64,000 nucleotides of DNA, taken from the NCBI GenBank assembly GCA_030583605.1, contig CP129466.1:1867001-1931000 (forward strand). Reading direction: 5' to 3'. Both the position numbers and the translations under genes were made by a program. The DNA is from Gammaproteobacteria bacterium. GTDB taxonomy: Bacteria > Pseudomonadota > Gammaproteobacteria > Steroidobacterales > GCA-2729495. The notes beneath the pieces were generated by a model. The model searched no databases and had not been told where the DNA came from. It saw only the letters and a list, made by a program, of their open reading frames with translations. Below are positions 20,739 through 30,091 of this stretch, one piece after another; within the stretch, counting starts at the first letter, position 1; the number at the start of each line of letters is the position of its first letter.

Positions 20739-21257
20739 ATCGTCGCAAACAAGAGGGTCCGGCGGAACGAGGAGATCGACTCCCGTCAGTTACGGGTGAT
20801 TGGGGCAGATGGTCAGATGATCGGGGTGATGACTCGCGAGCAGGCGCTTGACATGGCGTCCTCGCAGGCACTCGATCTGGTCGAGGTGTCCCCGAATGCC
20901 GAGCCGCCGGTATGCCGAATTCTCGATTTTGGGAAGTTCCTGTTCGAACAGAACAAGAAGGCCCATGCGGCTAAACGCAAGCAGAAGCAGATACAGGTCA
21001 AGGAAGTAAAGTTCAGGCCGGGTACCGAGGAGGGTGACTATCAGGTCAAGCTGCGAAACCTGATACGGTTCCTCACAGAGGGCGATAAAGCAAAGGTCAC
21101 CCTGAGATACCGGGGGCGCGAGATGGCGCACCAGGAACTCGGATTCCGGCTCCTGCAGCGTGTGCAGCAGGATTTGCAGGACTTCGGGGCTGTCGAGCAG
21201 ATGCCGAAGCTGGAAGGCCGGCAACTCGTGATGGTTATTTCGCCGAAGAGAAAGTGA
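20739..21257 (+). CDS. infC: translation initiation factor IF-3, with an ATC start codon
   Basis: Keeps 30S subunits dissociated and rejects non-canonical start codons. From the ATC at 20739 the protein is 172 residues, starting [15 protein letters not shown]; the N-terminal domain with RNEEID is required for IF3, so the later GTG at 20796 would truncate it. No ATG, GTG or TTG exists in frame between the thrS stop and 20796. A strong GGAGGG (20726-20731) lies 7 bases before the ATC. E. coli infC starts with ATT and is autoregulated because IF3 itself discriminates against such codons. [11 protein letters not shown] and the [14 protein letters not shown] segment confirm IF3. rpmI follows. Confidence 0.95.
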   Translation: MVANKRVRRNEEIDSRQLRVIGADGQMIGVMTREQALDMASSQALDLVEVSPNAEPPVCRILDFGKFLFEQNKKAHAAKRKQKQIQVKEVKFRPGTEEGDYQVKLRNLIRFLTEGDKAKVTLRYRGREMAHQELGFRLLQRVQQDLQDFGAVEQMPKLEGRQLVMVISPKRK

Positions 21258-21358
21258 GTTCTGGATACCTGAAGAGGGCAAGCGCCTCGCCCTCCGGATG
21301 ATCCAGGCCCGCCTGTCCCGACCCGCGCGGTTCGGTCCGGGCACCAAGGAGTTGAGCA

Positions 21359-21556
21359 ATGCCGAAGATGAAAACCAAGCGCGGGGCTGCGAAACGCTTT
21401 CGCGTCACCGGGAATGGGGGAATCAAGCGAGCCCAGTCCCATTTGAATCATATTCTGACCAAGAAGAGGTCAAAGCGAAAACGGCAACTTGGCCCGATGC
21501 GTCAGGTTGACGAATGTGATGTGCCCGGCATCAGGAAACTGATTCCGTACGCCTAA
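21359..21556 (+). CDS. rpmI: 50S ribosomal protein L35
   Basis: Small, very basic ribosomal protein of 65 residues ([20 protein letters not shown], with [14 protein letters not shown]), identical in plan to bacterial L35. AAGGAG at 21346-21351 is 7 bases upstream of the ATG. The 101-bp gap after infC contains a GAGGGC/GCCCTC hairpin (about 21275-21295). In E. coli, L20 represses rpmI by binding a structure in this region, so a similar control is plausible but not shown. Confidence 0.97.
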   Translation: MPKMKTKRGAAKRFRVTGNGGIKRAQSHLNHILTKKRSKRKRQLGPMRQVDECDVPGIRKLIPYA

Positions 21557-21571
21557 CGGGAGATCGAGGAA

Positions 21572-21928
21572 ATGGCCAGAGTCAAACGAGGCGTTACCGC
21601 CGGTGCGCGTCACAGAAAGGTTCTCAAGAAAGCGAAGGGCTACTACAACGGCCGGCGCAAAGTTTACCGCGCTGCGAAACAGGCGGTAATCAAGGCGGGC
21701 CAATATGCCTTCCGTGACCGGCGCGTCAAGAAGCGGGAATTCCGCGCCCTGTGGATTGCCCGCATCAACGCAGGTGTTCGTATGCACGGCTTGTCGTACA
21801 GCCGGTTCATCAACGGACTCCGGCAGGCGGGAATAGAAATAGACCGCAAGGTGCTGGCGGATCTGGCTGTGCACGACGCTGAGGCTTTTGCCGTCTTGGT
21901 CGAGCAGTCCAGGGGACGCGCTGCCTGA
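21572..21928 (+). CDS. rplT: 50S ribosomal protein L20
   Basis: A 118-residue basic protein that nucleates 50S assembly by binding 23S r[23 protein letters not shown] and [16 protein letters not shown] are diagnostic. It lies 15 bp after rpmI, so both are on one message. In enterics L20 also represses its own operon by binding the leader of rpmI. Confidence 0.97.
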   Translation: MARVKRGVTAGARHRKVLKKAKGYYNGRRKVYRAAKQAVIKAGQYAFRDRRVKKREFRALWIARINAGVRMHGLSYSRFINGLRQAGIEIDRKVLADLAVHDAEAFAVLVEQSRGRAA

Positions 21929-21970
21929 CAACGGCTTAGCGGGCGAATTGCTCGTTATCGGCAAGTAGCA

Positions 21971-21989
21971 CCGGCCCGTTTCGGGCCGG
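21971..21989 (+). promoter_or_regulatory. strong hairpin in the rplT-pheS gap
   Basis: CCGGCCCG and CGGGCCGG form a perfect 8-bp GC stem around TTT. It sits where E. coli has the pheST attenuator, but no T-run follows and no Phe-rich leader peptide is visible in the 83-bp gap (the only short frame reads MLVIGK). It may reduce read-through or simply stabilise the processed message. Confidence 0.4.
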
Positions 21990-22011
21990 GCCGCGATTCA
22001 TCCGGAAGTTT

Positions 22012-22995
22012 ATGGACCGACTGCAAGAGCTGCTGGAACAGGCGCAGGCTGCAGTGGCCGGAGCGGCGGACCTGGCGAGTCTGGATGCGACTCGCGTCCG
22101 GTATCTCGGCAAGAAAGGGGAACTCACCGGGCTGCTTCGCCAGCTCGGTTCCCTGCTGCCCGCGGAGCGTCCCGCAGCGGGCGAAGCCATCAACCTTGCG
22201 CGCGATACGCTTCTCGATGCCATTGAACAGCGTCGACTGAAGCTGGACCAGCAGCGAATTGACGCGTTGCTGGTATCCGACCGCGTCGACATGAGTTTGC
22301 CCGGCCGGGGTGAGGGTACTGGCGGTTTGCATCCGGTCACGCGTTCGCTTGCGCGGATCACTGCCATCTTTCGGGGTGCCGGCTTCGAGGTGCGGGAAGG
22401 CCCGGAAATCGAGGACGATTTCCACAACTTCACCGCGTTGAACATCCCGGAAAATCACCCGGCCCGTGCGATGCACGATACGTTCTATTTTCCCGACGGG
22501 CGACTTTTGCGCACTCATACCTCTCCGGTCCAGATACGCGCGATGCGGGAGAAAGGCGCTCCAATTCGGTTGATCGCCCCGGGGCGTGTGTACCGGTGTG
22601 ATTCGGACATGACTCATACCCCGATGTTTCACCAGGTGGAGGGCCTGGTGGTCGATCGTGATGTCAGCTTTGCAAACCTGAAGACGCTTCTGCACGAGTT
22701 CGTCGAGTGCTACTTCGAGCGAAAGGTGGTCTTGCGTTTCCGTCCTTCGTACTTCCCGTTCACCGAGCCGTCAGCCGAGGTGGATGTTCGGTCCGAGTCC
22801 GGGCGCTGGCTGGAGATCCTGGGCTGCGGGATGGTGCACCCATCGGTGTTGCGTACGGCAGGAGTGGATCCGGAGATCTACACCGGCCTCGCCTTCGGCA
22901 TGGGCGTCGAACGCCTGACGATGCTTCGATATGGTGTTGACGACATTCGCCTCTTTTTCGAGAACGATCTTCTCTTCCTGAAACAGTTTCGGTGA
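22012..22995 (+). CDS. pheS: phenylalanyl-tRNA synthetase alpha subunit
   Basis: Catalytic subunit of the alpha2-beta2 PheRS. The 327 residues start with a coiled-coil arm (about 1-85, [15 protein letters not shown]), followed by the class II core with HPVTRS, the motif 2 segment [20 protein letters not shown] and motif 3 [16 protein letters not shown]. The ATG at 22012 follows GGAAG. pheT starts 10 bp downstream. Confidence 0.97.
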   Translation: MDRLQELLEQAQAAVAGAADLASLDATRVRYLGKKGELTGLLRQLGSLLPAERPAAGEAINLARDTLLDAIEQRRLKLDQQRIDALLVSDRVDMSLPGRGEGTGGLHPVTRSLARITAIFRGAGFEVREGPEIEDDFHNFTALNIPENHPARAMHDTFYFPDGRLLRTHTSPVQIRAMREKGAPIRLIAPGRVYRCDSDMTHTPMFHQVEGLVVDRDVSFANLKTLLHEFVECYFERKVVLRFRPSYFPFTEPSAEVDVRSESGRWLEILGCGMVHPSVLRTAGVDPEIYTGLAFGMGVERLTMLRYGVDDIRLFFENDLLFLKQFR

Positions 22996-23005
22996 GACGC
23001 GAGAG

Positions 23006-25387
23006 ATGAAGATCTGCCAGTCATGGTTGCGCGGGTGGGTGGGTGCTGAGCTCGACCCAGCCGAGCTGGCAGAGCAGCTGACAATGCTCGGTCTCGAAGT
23101 CGAGTCCGTCACCGTGGTGGGGGAGCGTTCGGATGGTCTGGTAGCGGCGCGGGTGATCGAGACCCGGCGCCACCCGAACGCGGATCGCCTCACGGTCTGT
23201 GACGTCGATGTTGGCAGCGGCCAGCCGATCCGCATCGTCTGCGGCGCGAGCAACGTACGGCAAGGCGGTATCTACGTCGCGGCACTGCCTGGCGCGCGGC
23301 TGGCGAATGGCCGCCTCATCGAGGCCAGCACCATCCGTGGACAGGCATCCGGTGGAATGCTCTGTTCCGCGACAGAACTGGGTCTTGGCGACCTCCATGA
23401 GGGCCTGCTCGAGCTTGATCGTGACACGTCTCCCGGGACGGATGCCCGAGCCCTTCTGGAGCTTGGCGACTTCGTGCTTGATCTGAACATCACGCCGAAT
23501 CGTGCGGATTGTTTCAGTGTGATCGGGATTGCGCGGGAGGTGTCTGCTGCGTCAGGCGCCAGCCTCCTATCCCGGACGGATTATCGGGCTGCCGTGGCCA
23601 TCGATGACCAGGTTGCCGTCACCGTGTCGAACCCGGTGGACTGTCCACGCTTTTCCGGGAGGGTGATTCGCAGCCTGGCCAGGGACGCGAGAACGCCCGT
23701 GTGGATGAGCGAGCGACTACGACGATGCGGAATTCGCCCGATACATCCAGTCGTCGATGTCGGCAACTATGTCATGCTGGAACTTGGCCAGCCAATGCAT
23801 GTGTATGACCTGGACCGGCTGCCTCCGAGCGGGATCCAGGTGCGGCGGTCCCGAAAAGAGGAGCAGATCGCCCTGCTGGATGGGCGCATCGTTGACGCCG
23901 ATTCCGACATGCTCGTTATTGCCGATACGAGCGGCCCCATTGCACTGGCCGGAATCATGGGTGGTCAGTCGACCGCTGTGACAGCGACGACCAGCAATGT
24001 TTTCCTGGAATCGGCTTTTTTTGCGCCTGCGGTCATCGCCGGCAGAGCACGGCGCGCAGGCCTGCACACCGACGCCTCGCAGCGATTCGAGCGCGGCGTG
24101 GATCCTACGGGCCAGGCGCGAGCCATCGAGCGAGCAACTGAACTTATTCTCGCCGTGGCCGGTGGCCAGGCGGGTCCGTTGACCGACATCGTTCATTCAG
24201 AGCACGTGCCCACGCGAACGCAGGTCCGGTTGCGTCGGTCGCGACTCACGCGAGTTCTGGGGACAGAGGCGCCAGTCGCCGAAGTCACCGGGATCCTCCG
24301 CCGACTCGACATGCGGGTCGACGAACAGGGCACGGACTGGTTGATCTCCGCACCCGCTGCACGCTTCGATCTGGAATGCGAGGAGGACTTTATCGAGGAA
24401 GTCGCCCGGATGTTCGGGTATGAACGAATTCCGGAGACGGCGGGAAGACACGAAGTGCACCTCGCCAGCACGAGGGAGGATCCTGACGGTCTTGCCACGC
24501 TGAGGGCGACGCTCGTCGCACGAGGATTTCAGGAGGTCGTTACCTACAGTTTTATTGCGCCTGCCATCGCTCGCCTTTTCGGTGCTGCTGAATCAGAGCA
24601 ACTGGCGTTAAGCAATCCCATTTCGGCCGATATGGCGGTGATGCGGCAGTCGCTCTGGCCCGGGCTTGTTACGGTTGCGCGAGAGAATCTGAACCGACAG
24701 CAATCCCGATTGCGGCTCTTCGAGATCGGGCCGCGCTTTTCCGCTGCCGGGTCCGCCCGGATGGAGGAACTGGCGATCGCGGGTGTCATCATCGGCCAAC
24801 GACTCCCGGAACAATGGGGCACGCCGGCGCTCGCTCTGGACGTCTTCGATCTGAAAGCCGAGGTCGAGGCATTGCTAGGTCTCTCCGGTGAACCGTCGCA
24901 AGTTCGCTTTGACACCGCGGTCCATCCGGCCCTGCACCCAGGCCGGTCTGCGTCCATCCGGTGCGGCGATCACAGGGTGGGTTGGCTGGGAGAGATTCAT
25001 CCGTCGCTTGCGGCGGAGCTTGGCATTCCGAATGCCGCGCTGTTCGAATTCGTGATCGACCGGCATGCTTACAAGCGACGTCCCCGGTACGAGGCAATCT
25101 CCCGGTTTCCGGCTGTACGTCGGGATATCGCCGTCGTCGTGCCCCGCGACGTGCAGACGGCCCGGCTCCTGGAAGTGGTGCTGGGTGCGGCTCCTGCGGT
25201 CGTCAGGGACGCCACGGTTTTTGACATATACACGGGCCCGCAGGTTGGCGAGACCGAAAAAAGCGTGGCTATAGGGTTGATTTTACAGGATACATCCCGC
25301 ACCCTTACAGACCACGACGCCGAATCGACCATGCAACAGCTGCGACTGGCCCTGACGCAGGAATTGCGGGCCCGATTCCGAGAATAA
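23006..25387 (+). CDS. pheT: phenylalanyl-tRNA synthetase beta subunit
   Basis: The 793-residue beta subunit binds and edits mischarged Tyr-tRNA-Phe and contacts the tRNA. Visible domains are the N-terminal EMAP-like tRNA-binding fold (about 40-150, [13 protein letters not shown]), the B3/B4 editing region ([14 protein letters not shown]), the B5 domain, the catalytic-like core with [17 protein letters not shown], and the C-terminal FDX-ACB domain ([14 protein letters not shown]). The length matches E. coli PheT (795). It is followed after 17 bp by ihfA, as in enterics and pseudomonads. Confidence 0.97.
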   Translation: MKICQSWLRGWVGAELDPAELAEQLTMLGLEVESVTVVGERSDGLVAARVIETRRHPNADRLTVCDVDVGSGQPIRIVCGASNVRQGGIYVAALPGARLANGRLIEASTIRGQASGGMLCSATELGLGDLHEGLLELDRDTSPGTDARALLELGDFVLDLNITPNRADCFSVIGIAREVSAASGASLLSRTDYRAAVAIDDQVAVTVSNPVDCPRFSGRVIRSLARDARTPVWMSERLRRCGIRPIHPVVDVGNYVMLELGQPMHVYDLDRLPPSGIQVRRSRKEEQIALLDGRIVDADSDMLVIADTSGPIALAGIMGGQSTAVTATTSNVFLESAFFAPAVIAGRARRAGLHTDASQRFERGVDPTGQARAIERATELILAVAGGQAGPLTDIVHSEHVPTRTQVRLRRSRLTRVLGTEAPVAEVTGILRRLDMRVDEQGTDWLISAPAARFDLECEEDFIEEVARMFGYERIPETAGRHEVHLASTREDPDGLATLRATLVARGFQEVVTYSFIAPAIARLFGAAESEQLALSNPISADMAVMRQSLWPGLVTVARENLNRQQSRLRLFEIGPRFSAAGSARMEELAIAGVIIGQRLPEQWGTPALALDVFDLKAEVEALLGLSGEPSQVRFDTAVHPALHPGRSASIRCGDHRVGWLGEIHPSLAAELGIPNAALFEFVIDRHAYKRRPRYEAISRFPAVRRDIAVVVPRDVQTARLLEVVLGAAPAVVRDATVFDIYTGPQVGETEKSVAIGLILQDTSRTLTDHDAESTMQQLRLALTQELRARFRE

Positions 25388-25404
25388 GACCGAGACGAAA
25401 TAAC

Positions 25405-25704
25405 ATGGCCCTGACAAAAGCCGATATGGCAGAATCCCTGTTCAACGAGCTGGGCCTGAACAAACGCGAGGCGCGTGAACTCGTGGATCTTTTTTTCGAG
25501 GATCTGCGAACCGCACTGGCGAGCGGAGAACAGGTCAAGCTGTCCGGATTCGGCAACTTCGATTTGCGCGACAAAAATATACGGCCGGGTCGAAATCCGA
25601 AGACGGGCGAAGAAATTCCGATCACCGCGCGGCGGGTAGTGACCTTCCGCCCTGGACAAAAATTAAAGGCCCGAGTGGAAGCCTATGCTGGAACCGGGAA
25701 ATAA
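25405..25704 (+). CDS. ihfA: integration host factor subunit alpha
   Basis: Partner of IhfB (11691-11993) in the heterodimeric DNA-bending protein IHF. The 99 residues include [20 protein letters not shown] and the minor-groove arm [23 protein letters not shown]. Position after pheT is conserved. It ends 20 bp inside the MerR-type gene, suggesting a shared message. Confidence 0.97.
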   Translation: MALTKADMAESLFNELGLNKREARELVDLFFEDLRTALASGEQVKLSGFGNFDLRDKNIRPGRNPKTGEEIPITARRVVTFRPGQKLKARVEAYAGTGK

Positions 25705-26041
25705 CGACGAATTACCGCCCATCCCAGGAAAGCGATATTTCACCATTGGCGAGGTCAGCGAGCTGTGCGCGGTGAAGCCGCATGTGCTTCGCTACTGGGA
25801 ACAGGAATTTCCGCAGCTGAAACCGGTCAAGCGACGTGGCAATCGTCGCTACTACCAGCGCCAGGATGTCCTTATCATCCGCCAGATCCGCAGCCTTCTC
25901 TACGACGAAGGGTTCACCATCGGCGGCGCACGTCAGCGACTGACCGGCGAGGAAGCCAAAAGCGATCTTTGCCAGAGCCAGCAGATCATCCGCCAAATGC
26001 GGGCCGAACTCGAAGAGGTTCTGAGGCTGCTCCGGCGCTAG
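25685..26041 (+). CDS. MerR-family transcriptional regulator
   Basis: Small DNA-binding protein of 118 residues. The winged HTH is at about 18-60 ([21 protein letters not shown]), with [19 protein letters not shown] forming the wing, then a dimerisation coiled coil ending the protein; there is no C-terminal effector domain and no metal-binding Cys. Related proteins sit after ihfA in Pseudomonas. Targets and signal are unknown. The start overlaps ihfA by 20 bp. Confidence 0.9.
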   Translation: MLEPGNNDELPPIPGKRYFTIGEVSELCAVKPHVLRYWEQEFPQLKPVKRRGNRRYYQRQDVLIIRQIRSLLYDEGFTIGGARQRLTGEEAKSDLCQSQQIIRQMRAELEEVLRLLRR

Positions 26042-26214
26042 CTGGGCCGCATGGTTTTCGCAGGCTTCCGCTCGCGTTAAGATCTGCATTTGGCGGAGCG
26101 GTGCAAGAACGACGTTCTTGGCACGGTCTGCTGACCGGGTGAATCGGGGAGGAAGGCCGGCACTTGCCGGCTGAACTGCAACTCGCCTTTTCACTCGGGT
26201 TGTTGTTTGTCGGT

Positions 26215-26291
26215 CGGGGCGTGGCGCAGCCTGGTAGCGCACCTGCATGGGGTGCAGGGGGTCGCTGGTTCGAATCCAGTCGCCCCGACCA
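26215..26291 (+). tRNA. tRNA-Pro (GGG)
   Basis: A 77-nt cloverleaf: acceptor CGGGGCG pairs with CGCCCCG, anticodon stem CCTGC/GCAGG with loop ATGGGGT giving anticodon GGG, T-loop GTTCGAATC, discriminator A and encoded CCA. The core gene order ends here and the first accessory block begins just downstream. Confidence 0.96.
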
Positions 26292-26497
26292 ATAAATTCA
26301 TATGGCACCAATGAATCCTGCCGGCTGCAGGTATCGGGTACGACAAAGGTAACAGTGGCCCGCGTAACCATCCGGCATCCGGCCACCTTCCGCCGTGGCT
26401 GCATCGGGCGGGAGGTTCTTTTGATGGCCATGGAATGGCCGATCCGGCCAGGAAGCAGTCCGGCTCTTGTCAGGTTCTGTCAATTCCCCCGAAAGCG

Positions 26498-26531
26498 TTG
26501 CGTCTGATCATATTGTCATTATAATATGACA
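26498..26531 (+). promoter_or_regulatory. promoter with palindromic operator over the -10, upstream of the Rieske oxygenase
   Basis: TTGCGT (26498-26503) and a perfect TATAAT (26520-26525) are separated by 16 bp. The -10 is flanked by inverted half-sites TGTCAT (26514-26519) and ATGACA (26526-26531), so a dimeric repressor would cover the promoter. The start would be near 26532, 53 bases before the gene. The regulator is not known; the window also encodes an IclR protein (63112-63963). Confidence 0.6.
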
Positions 26532-26584
26532 TCGTTGCCGACCGGACGGGCGAGCGGTGACGAACAACAGCCTGGAGGCCATTT

Positions 26585-27721
26585 ATGCTGATCAATAACT
26601 GGTACGTAGCTGCCGGATCCCATGAGGTGACTGCGAAGAAGCCGATCGGGGTTCGAATGCTCTGTTGCGATTTTGTCCTGTTTCGCGACGACAAGGGCAA
26701 GGCGGTCTGCCTGAGCGGCGTCTGCTGTCATCGCGGCGCGATCCTCTCCGGAGGCGAGATCAACAATCACAATGTGGTTTGCCCGTATCACGGCTGGGAG
26801 TTCAGCGGTTCCGGCAAATGTACGCTGATACCGTCCCAGGGCCCGGAAGGCGCCATTCCGAAGCGGGTGCGGGTTGATAGCTACCCGACGCAGGAAAAGT
26901 ACGGGTGGGTCTGGGTGTTTCTGGGGGATCTTGCCGAGAACGAGCGGCCAAAGATTCCCGACCTGTTCCCGGAATACGATGACAACGAGGGATGGAAGCG
27001 CATACCGTACGGCTTCGAAGCAAAAGCCAACTGGATGCGGTTCGAAGAGAACTCACTCGACACGGCGCACACCCAGTTCGTGCACCGCGTGTTCGGCAGC
27101 AAGCGGACGCCCAAATTGCAGCCTACGCCCATCGAACTGACGGAATGGGGTGCGCGGGTTTCGCGCACGAAGCCTGCGCCAAAGCCCGATCAGAAGTACG
27201 GGAAGGTTGCCGAGCTTCTCTCGGTAGAGCGGCGTACGACGAACGTGACCCTGGAGTTCAGCGTTGTGGGACTGTGTCATCGAATCCAGCCGACCTTCAA
27301 GGAAGGGATGACCCAGATCAATTTCAGCGCCCGTACGCCCATCGATCAGAAGCTGAGTCGGGCCGTTGGCTGGCAGGCCCGTAACTATTTGAAGGAGCCT
27401 GAATACGATGCCGAGCGCATCGCCGGGATTCTTCTGGCGGTGGAAGAGGACCTGTCGGTGGTCGAGACTGTCGTCCCGCCGCTTACACCGCCGTCCCTGA
27501 CTGATGAGTTCCTGATCGAATCCGACAGCATGGAGGTCGCATTCCGCAAATCCTGCTGGAAGTGGGCCAACAAGGGTTGGGAAATCGACATGCCCAAGTT
27601 CGAGGAATTGAGCAAGACACAGGTGCTGGTGATTCCCTCGCCGGAGCGACGCAGCGATCCTAAGAACTGGGTGCACAAGGCGGTGCCATTGAAGCCCGCC
27701 GGGTCCCGGCCGGCCGAGTAG
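26585..27721 (+). CDS. Rieske-type non-heme iron oxygenase
   Basis: A 378-residue terminal oxygenase that would hydroxylate, demethylate or cleave a small organic substrate using electrons from a ferredoxin or reductase. The Rieske 2Fe-2S motif is C47-x-H49 followed by C66-x2-H69. The mononuclear iron site is N156-S-L-D159-T-A-H162-x4-H167. The overall length and layout fit single-component-type alpha subunits (vanillate demethylase, pheophorbide oxygenase-like); there is no beta subunit next to it. The start is fixed by GGAGG 6 bases upstream. It follows a regulated promoter and is separated from the bicupin gene by a strong hairpin. No reductase is adjacent; a ferredoxin lies at 55312. The substrate cannot be predicted. 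Confidence 0.9.
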   Translation: MLINNWYVAAGSHEVTAKKPIGVRMLCCDFVLFRDDKGKAVCLSGVCCHRGAILSGGEINNHNVVCPYHGWEFSGSGKCTLIPSQGPEGAIPKRVRVDSYPTQEKYGWVWVFLGDLAENERPKIPDLFPEYDDNEGWKRIPYGFEAKANWMRFEENSLDTAHTQFVHRVFGSKRTPKLQPTPIELTEWGARVSRTKPAPKPDQKYGKVAELLSVERRTTNVTLEFSVVGLCHRIQPTFKEGMTQINFSARTPIDQKLSRAVGWQARNYLKEPEYDAERIAGILLAVEEDLSVVETVVPPLTPPSLTDEFLIESDSMEVAFRKSCWKWANKGWEIDMPKFEELSKTQVLVIPSPERRSDPKNWVHKAVPLKPAGSRPAE

Positions 27722-27759
27722 CGCTGGCCCCGGACTGGGGTAGACTGTGCGACGATGGT

Positions 27760-27789
27760 GGCCGCGGGCATCACAAGGTGCCCGCGGCC
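27760..27789 (+). repeat. 11-bp hairpin between Rieske oxygenase and bicupin genes
   Basis: GGCCGCGGGCA and TGCCCGCGGCC pair perfectly around an 8-base loop (27771-27778). A second small stem CCGC-TTT-GCGG follows immediately. There is no T-run, so it is more likely an intercistronic stability element or a leaky terminator than a full stop. Confidence 0.5.
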
Positions 27790-27835
27790 CGCTTTGCGGT
27801 TCGGGTTTTCAATCTACCGGGAGCATTTGAAGGAA

Positions 27836-28837
27836 ATGGCACGTCCACATATTGAGCCGTTCGTCGATCGCGATGTCGACTTCAAACCGATGACGCTGCC
27901 GGGCTTCCCGCGTGGCATGCACTACAAGGTCCTGAGCCTCGATACCGATACCGGTGCCTGCTCGCTCACCGTTCGCTTCGATTCCGGCTTCCGCCAGCCA
28001 CCCGGCATGAGTTACTCGGAGATGGAGCTGTTCATCACGAGTGGCTCGGTCCGGTATGGCGACAAAACCTATGGCCGAGGCAATTACTTTTTCGTTCCCG
28101 CCGGAGTGTCGATGCCGGCCATGTCGTCGCCGAAAGGCGCCGAAGGGCTCCTTTTCTACAACTATGGCGAACCGAGTTTCCTTGAGTCCGACGAGGATCA
28201 TCCACGCGCACAGCGGGACCAGTTGATCATCGTTGACGCTTATGAAGGGCTGCAATGGAAGGTGGCCGACTTCGTGCGGCCGTCCGTGGCCCCGGGGTGC
28301 ATGGTCAAATTGCTTCGATCTGACCCGCTGACCCATGCGCATTCCTTGCTTTATTGCATGACGCCGAATTACTGGCAGGACAACATTTCCTATCATGATT
28401 GCGCCGAGGAGAGTTATCACATTTACGGAACATCCTCGATGATGCAGTTCGGCGATCTGCCGACGGGCGGCTATTTCTGGCGACCCGCGTGGATCAACCA
28501 TGGCGCCTTTGCGAGCGAGCTGGGCGTTCTCGGTTTCGGCCGAACCGACAGCACGCTGCACAACTATTTCCACTTCAACCCCTGGAGCACTCCCGAAGAG
28601 AACCGGGAACGTGCAGCAGCCCAGCTGCGGCGAAACAAGCCGAACCTGTACAAGTGGGTTCGCTCACCGGACGGCCACAATCATCCGCACGACTTCGAAT
28701 ACCCGGATTACGATTACGCCGGCGAGGAGCCGCAGAGCGGGAGTGATGACGGCCATGAGCACAGCCACGGGGCGCACGAATCAGCAGGGCATCACCACGA
28801 AGTCAAACGTCGCAGGAAGGCGCGATCCGCCCGCTGA
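27836..28837 (+). CDS. bicupin protein with histidine-rich C-terminal tail
   Basis: Function is not known; a non-heme metal dioxygenase, isomerase or sensor is possible. The 333 residues contain two cupin-like beta-barrels. The first (about 45-130) has ELFITSGSVRYGDKTYGRGNYFF but few metal ligands. The second (about 165-250) has THAHS, SYHDCAEESYHIYG and WINHGAF, a plausible His/Glu metal site. The last ~30 residues are His- and Lys/Arg-rich (DGHEHSHGAHESAGHHH then a basic end), suggesting metal loading or binding. The ATG at 27836 is used; an in-frame TTG at 27827 is closer to GGGAG and possible. It follows the Rieske gene, and the convergent nitrilase-like gene ends 8 bp beyond it. Confidence 0.7.
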   Translation: MARPHIEPFVDRDVDFKPMTLPGFPRGMHYKVLSLDTDTGACSLTVRFDSGFRQPPGMSYSEMELFITSGSVRYGDKTYGRGNYFFVPAGVSMPAMSSPKGAEGLLFYNYGEPSFLESDEDHPRAQRDQLIIVDAYEGLQWKVADFVRPSVAPGCMVKLLRSDPLTHAHSLLYCMTPNYWQDNISYHDCAEESYHIYGTSSMMQFGDLPTGGYFWRPAWINHGAFASELGVLGFGRTDSTLHNYFHFNPWSTPEENRERAAAQLRRNKPNLYKWVRSPDGHNHPHDFEYPDYDYAGEEPQSGSDDGHEHSHGAHESAGHHHEVKRRRKARSAR

Positions 28838-28845
28838 TCGGGTGC

Positions 28846-29907
28846 TCAGATCAGGCCGAGATCTGCCAGTCTTTGAATCGTGAGGCTTTGGGTCGCACGC
28901 AGGATCTCGACATCATTGGCGCCACGCTGTTCAAGCTGACGGGCCTCATGAAATAGTGTCGTTCGATAACTATCGGCAAAGGCCTGAAACGGTTGCCTGA
29001 CAAGCACGTTGGTAAGACCTGCCTGGTTTCGGCGGTGGTGAAGGGCGGGCAGGTCGATTGCGGCATGTGCGGCGATGCTGTCTCCGCCCGGGCCGGCTTC
29101 GGCCATGACATGCCCGTTGTAGTCGACCACCTTGGCCATTCCCGTCGTTGACCCGGCAGGCAACGTGGTCCCGGTCACGGCCGACGCATTGGCCGAGACC
29201 ACATAGGCAAGGTTCTCCATTGCCCTGGCACGCTTTGCCATGTCCTTGGCCGTGCTACGGGGGCTCCCCATTTCACTCGTGGAGTGCAGCAGGATCTCGG
29301 CGCCACGCATTACGTGACAGCGAGCAATCTCGGGATAAAGAATCTCCTCGGAGGCGATCGCTGAGAGACGGCCAATCGGCGAATCGAGGACCGGAAAGAG
29401 CGAGTCGCTTCCGTAAAGCGCAACATAGCGGTCCAGTACGTCATAGGGCGAAGGGCTGAAAAGCGAAATCAAGCGCCGGTAGCGCAGCACGACTTCACCA
29501 GACGGTGCGATGACGAAGCTGGTCTGGAAATAGAGGTCGGGAAAATTTCCGTCGGCTTCATAGGCGTTGCCAGCCAGAAAAATGCCATACCGGGATGCAA
29601 TTGCTCCCAGGTCACGATACTCCTGGCCGTCGATCTCAAGCGCGGCTTTTCGACGCCACTCGGCGAACTCCCGTGCGGGCGGTGCTCCGGTGAGGCTGTA
29701 CTCGGGCAGGACTACCAGTCGAACGTCCAATCCATGGGTCTGCGTCAGCAGATCGACGCTCGGGCCTAACTGGCTGTCGATTCGAGCGATATTCTGGCTG
29801 ATCGCCGTGCGGGCATTCTCTGGGCCTGCAATGGGCGCCACTGATCGCGTTGTGGTTTGTAACGCGAGCGCCAGATAGCGAACCTCGCTGGTGTTCTCGC
29901 CGATCAT
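28846..29907 (-). CDS. nitrilase-superfamily (CN hydrolase fold) protein lacking catalytic Cys and Lys
   Basis: A 353-residue carbon-nitrogen hydrolase fold. The family triad is Glu-Lys-Cys. Glu69 is present (VVLPEYSLTG), but the lysine of the Y-R-K motif is Arg145 (LRYRRLIS) and the nucleophile in the I-C-Y/E-E context is Ala185 (AIASEEILYPE, codon GCC). The fold-defining flanks, including the YPE after the missing Cys, are kept, so this is not random decay. Amidase or nitrilase chemistry by the known mechanism is not expected. It could bind a substrate, sense a metabolite or scaffold a partner. It is convergent with the bicupin gene and lies downstream of the cyclase-like gene on the same strand. 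Confidence 0.8.
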   Translation of the reverse strand: MIGENTSEVRYLALALQTTTRSVAPIAGPENARTAISQNIARIDSQLGPSVDLLTQTHGLDVRLVVLPEYSLTGAPPAREFAEWRRKAALEIDGQEYRDLGAIASRYGIFLAGNAYEADGNFPDLYFQTSFVIAPSGEVVLRYRRLISLFSPSPYDVLDRYVALYGSDSLFPVLDSPIGRLSAIASEEILYPEIARCHVMRGAEILLHSTSEMGSPRSTAKDMAKRARAMENLAYVVSANASAVTGTTLPAGSTTGMAKVVDYNGHVMAEAGPGGDSIAAHAAIDLPALHHRRNQAGLTNVLVRQPFQAFADSYRTTLFHEARQLEQRGANDVEILRATQSLTIQRLADLGLI

Positions 29908-30091
29908 GGTGGACCCCGGTGGCGGGCAGGCCGGACGCTCCGAGGATCATACCCGACGCGAACAGCTGTGATGGGTTGGTAATCCTGCCAAAACAATACG
30001 ATGCAATTCATATTTCGCGTAAACAATAGCCGATCAGACGGCTCTCGCACGACTGCCGTGCAGGTTCCAGCGCGCGCGGCCCGGGATCACG

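Noticed and set aside
20796..20798. GTG as the infC start
   Set aside because: It would delete the conserved N-terminal residues RNEEID and has no suitable ribosome-binding site compared with the ATC at 20739.
21929..22011. Phe-rich leader peptide and attenuator for pheST
   Set aside because: The hairpin is present, but there is no T-run and no short frame with Phe codons.
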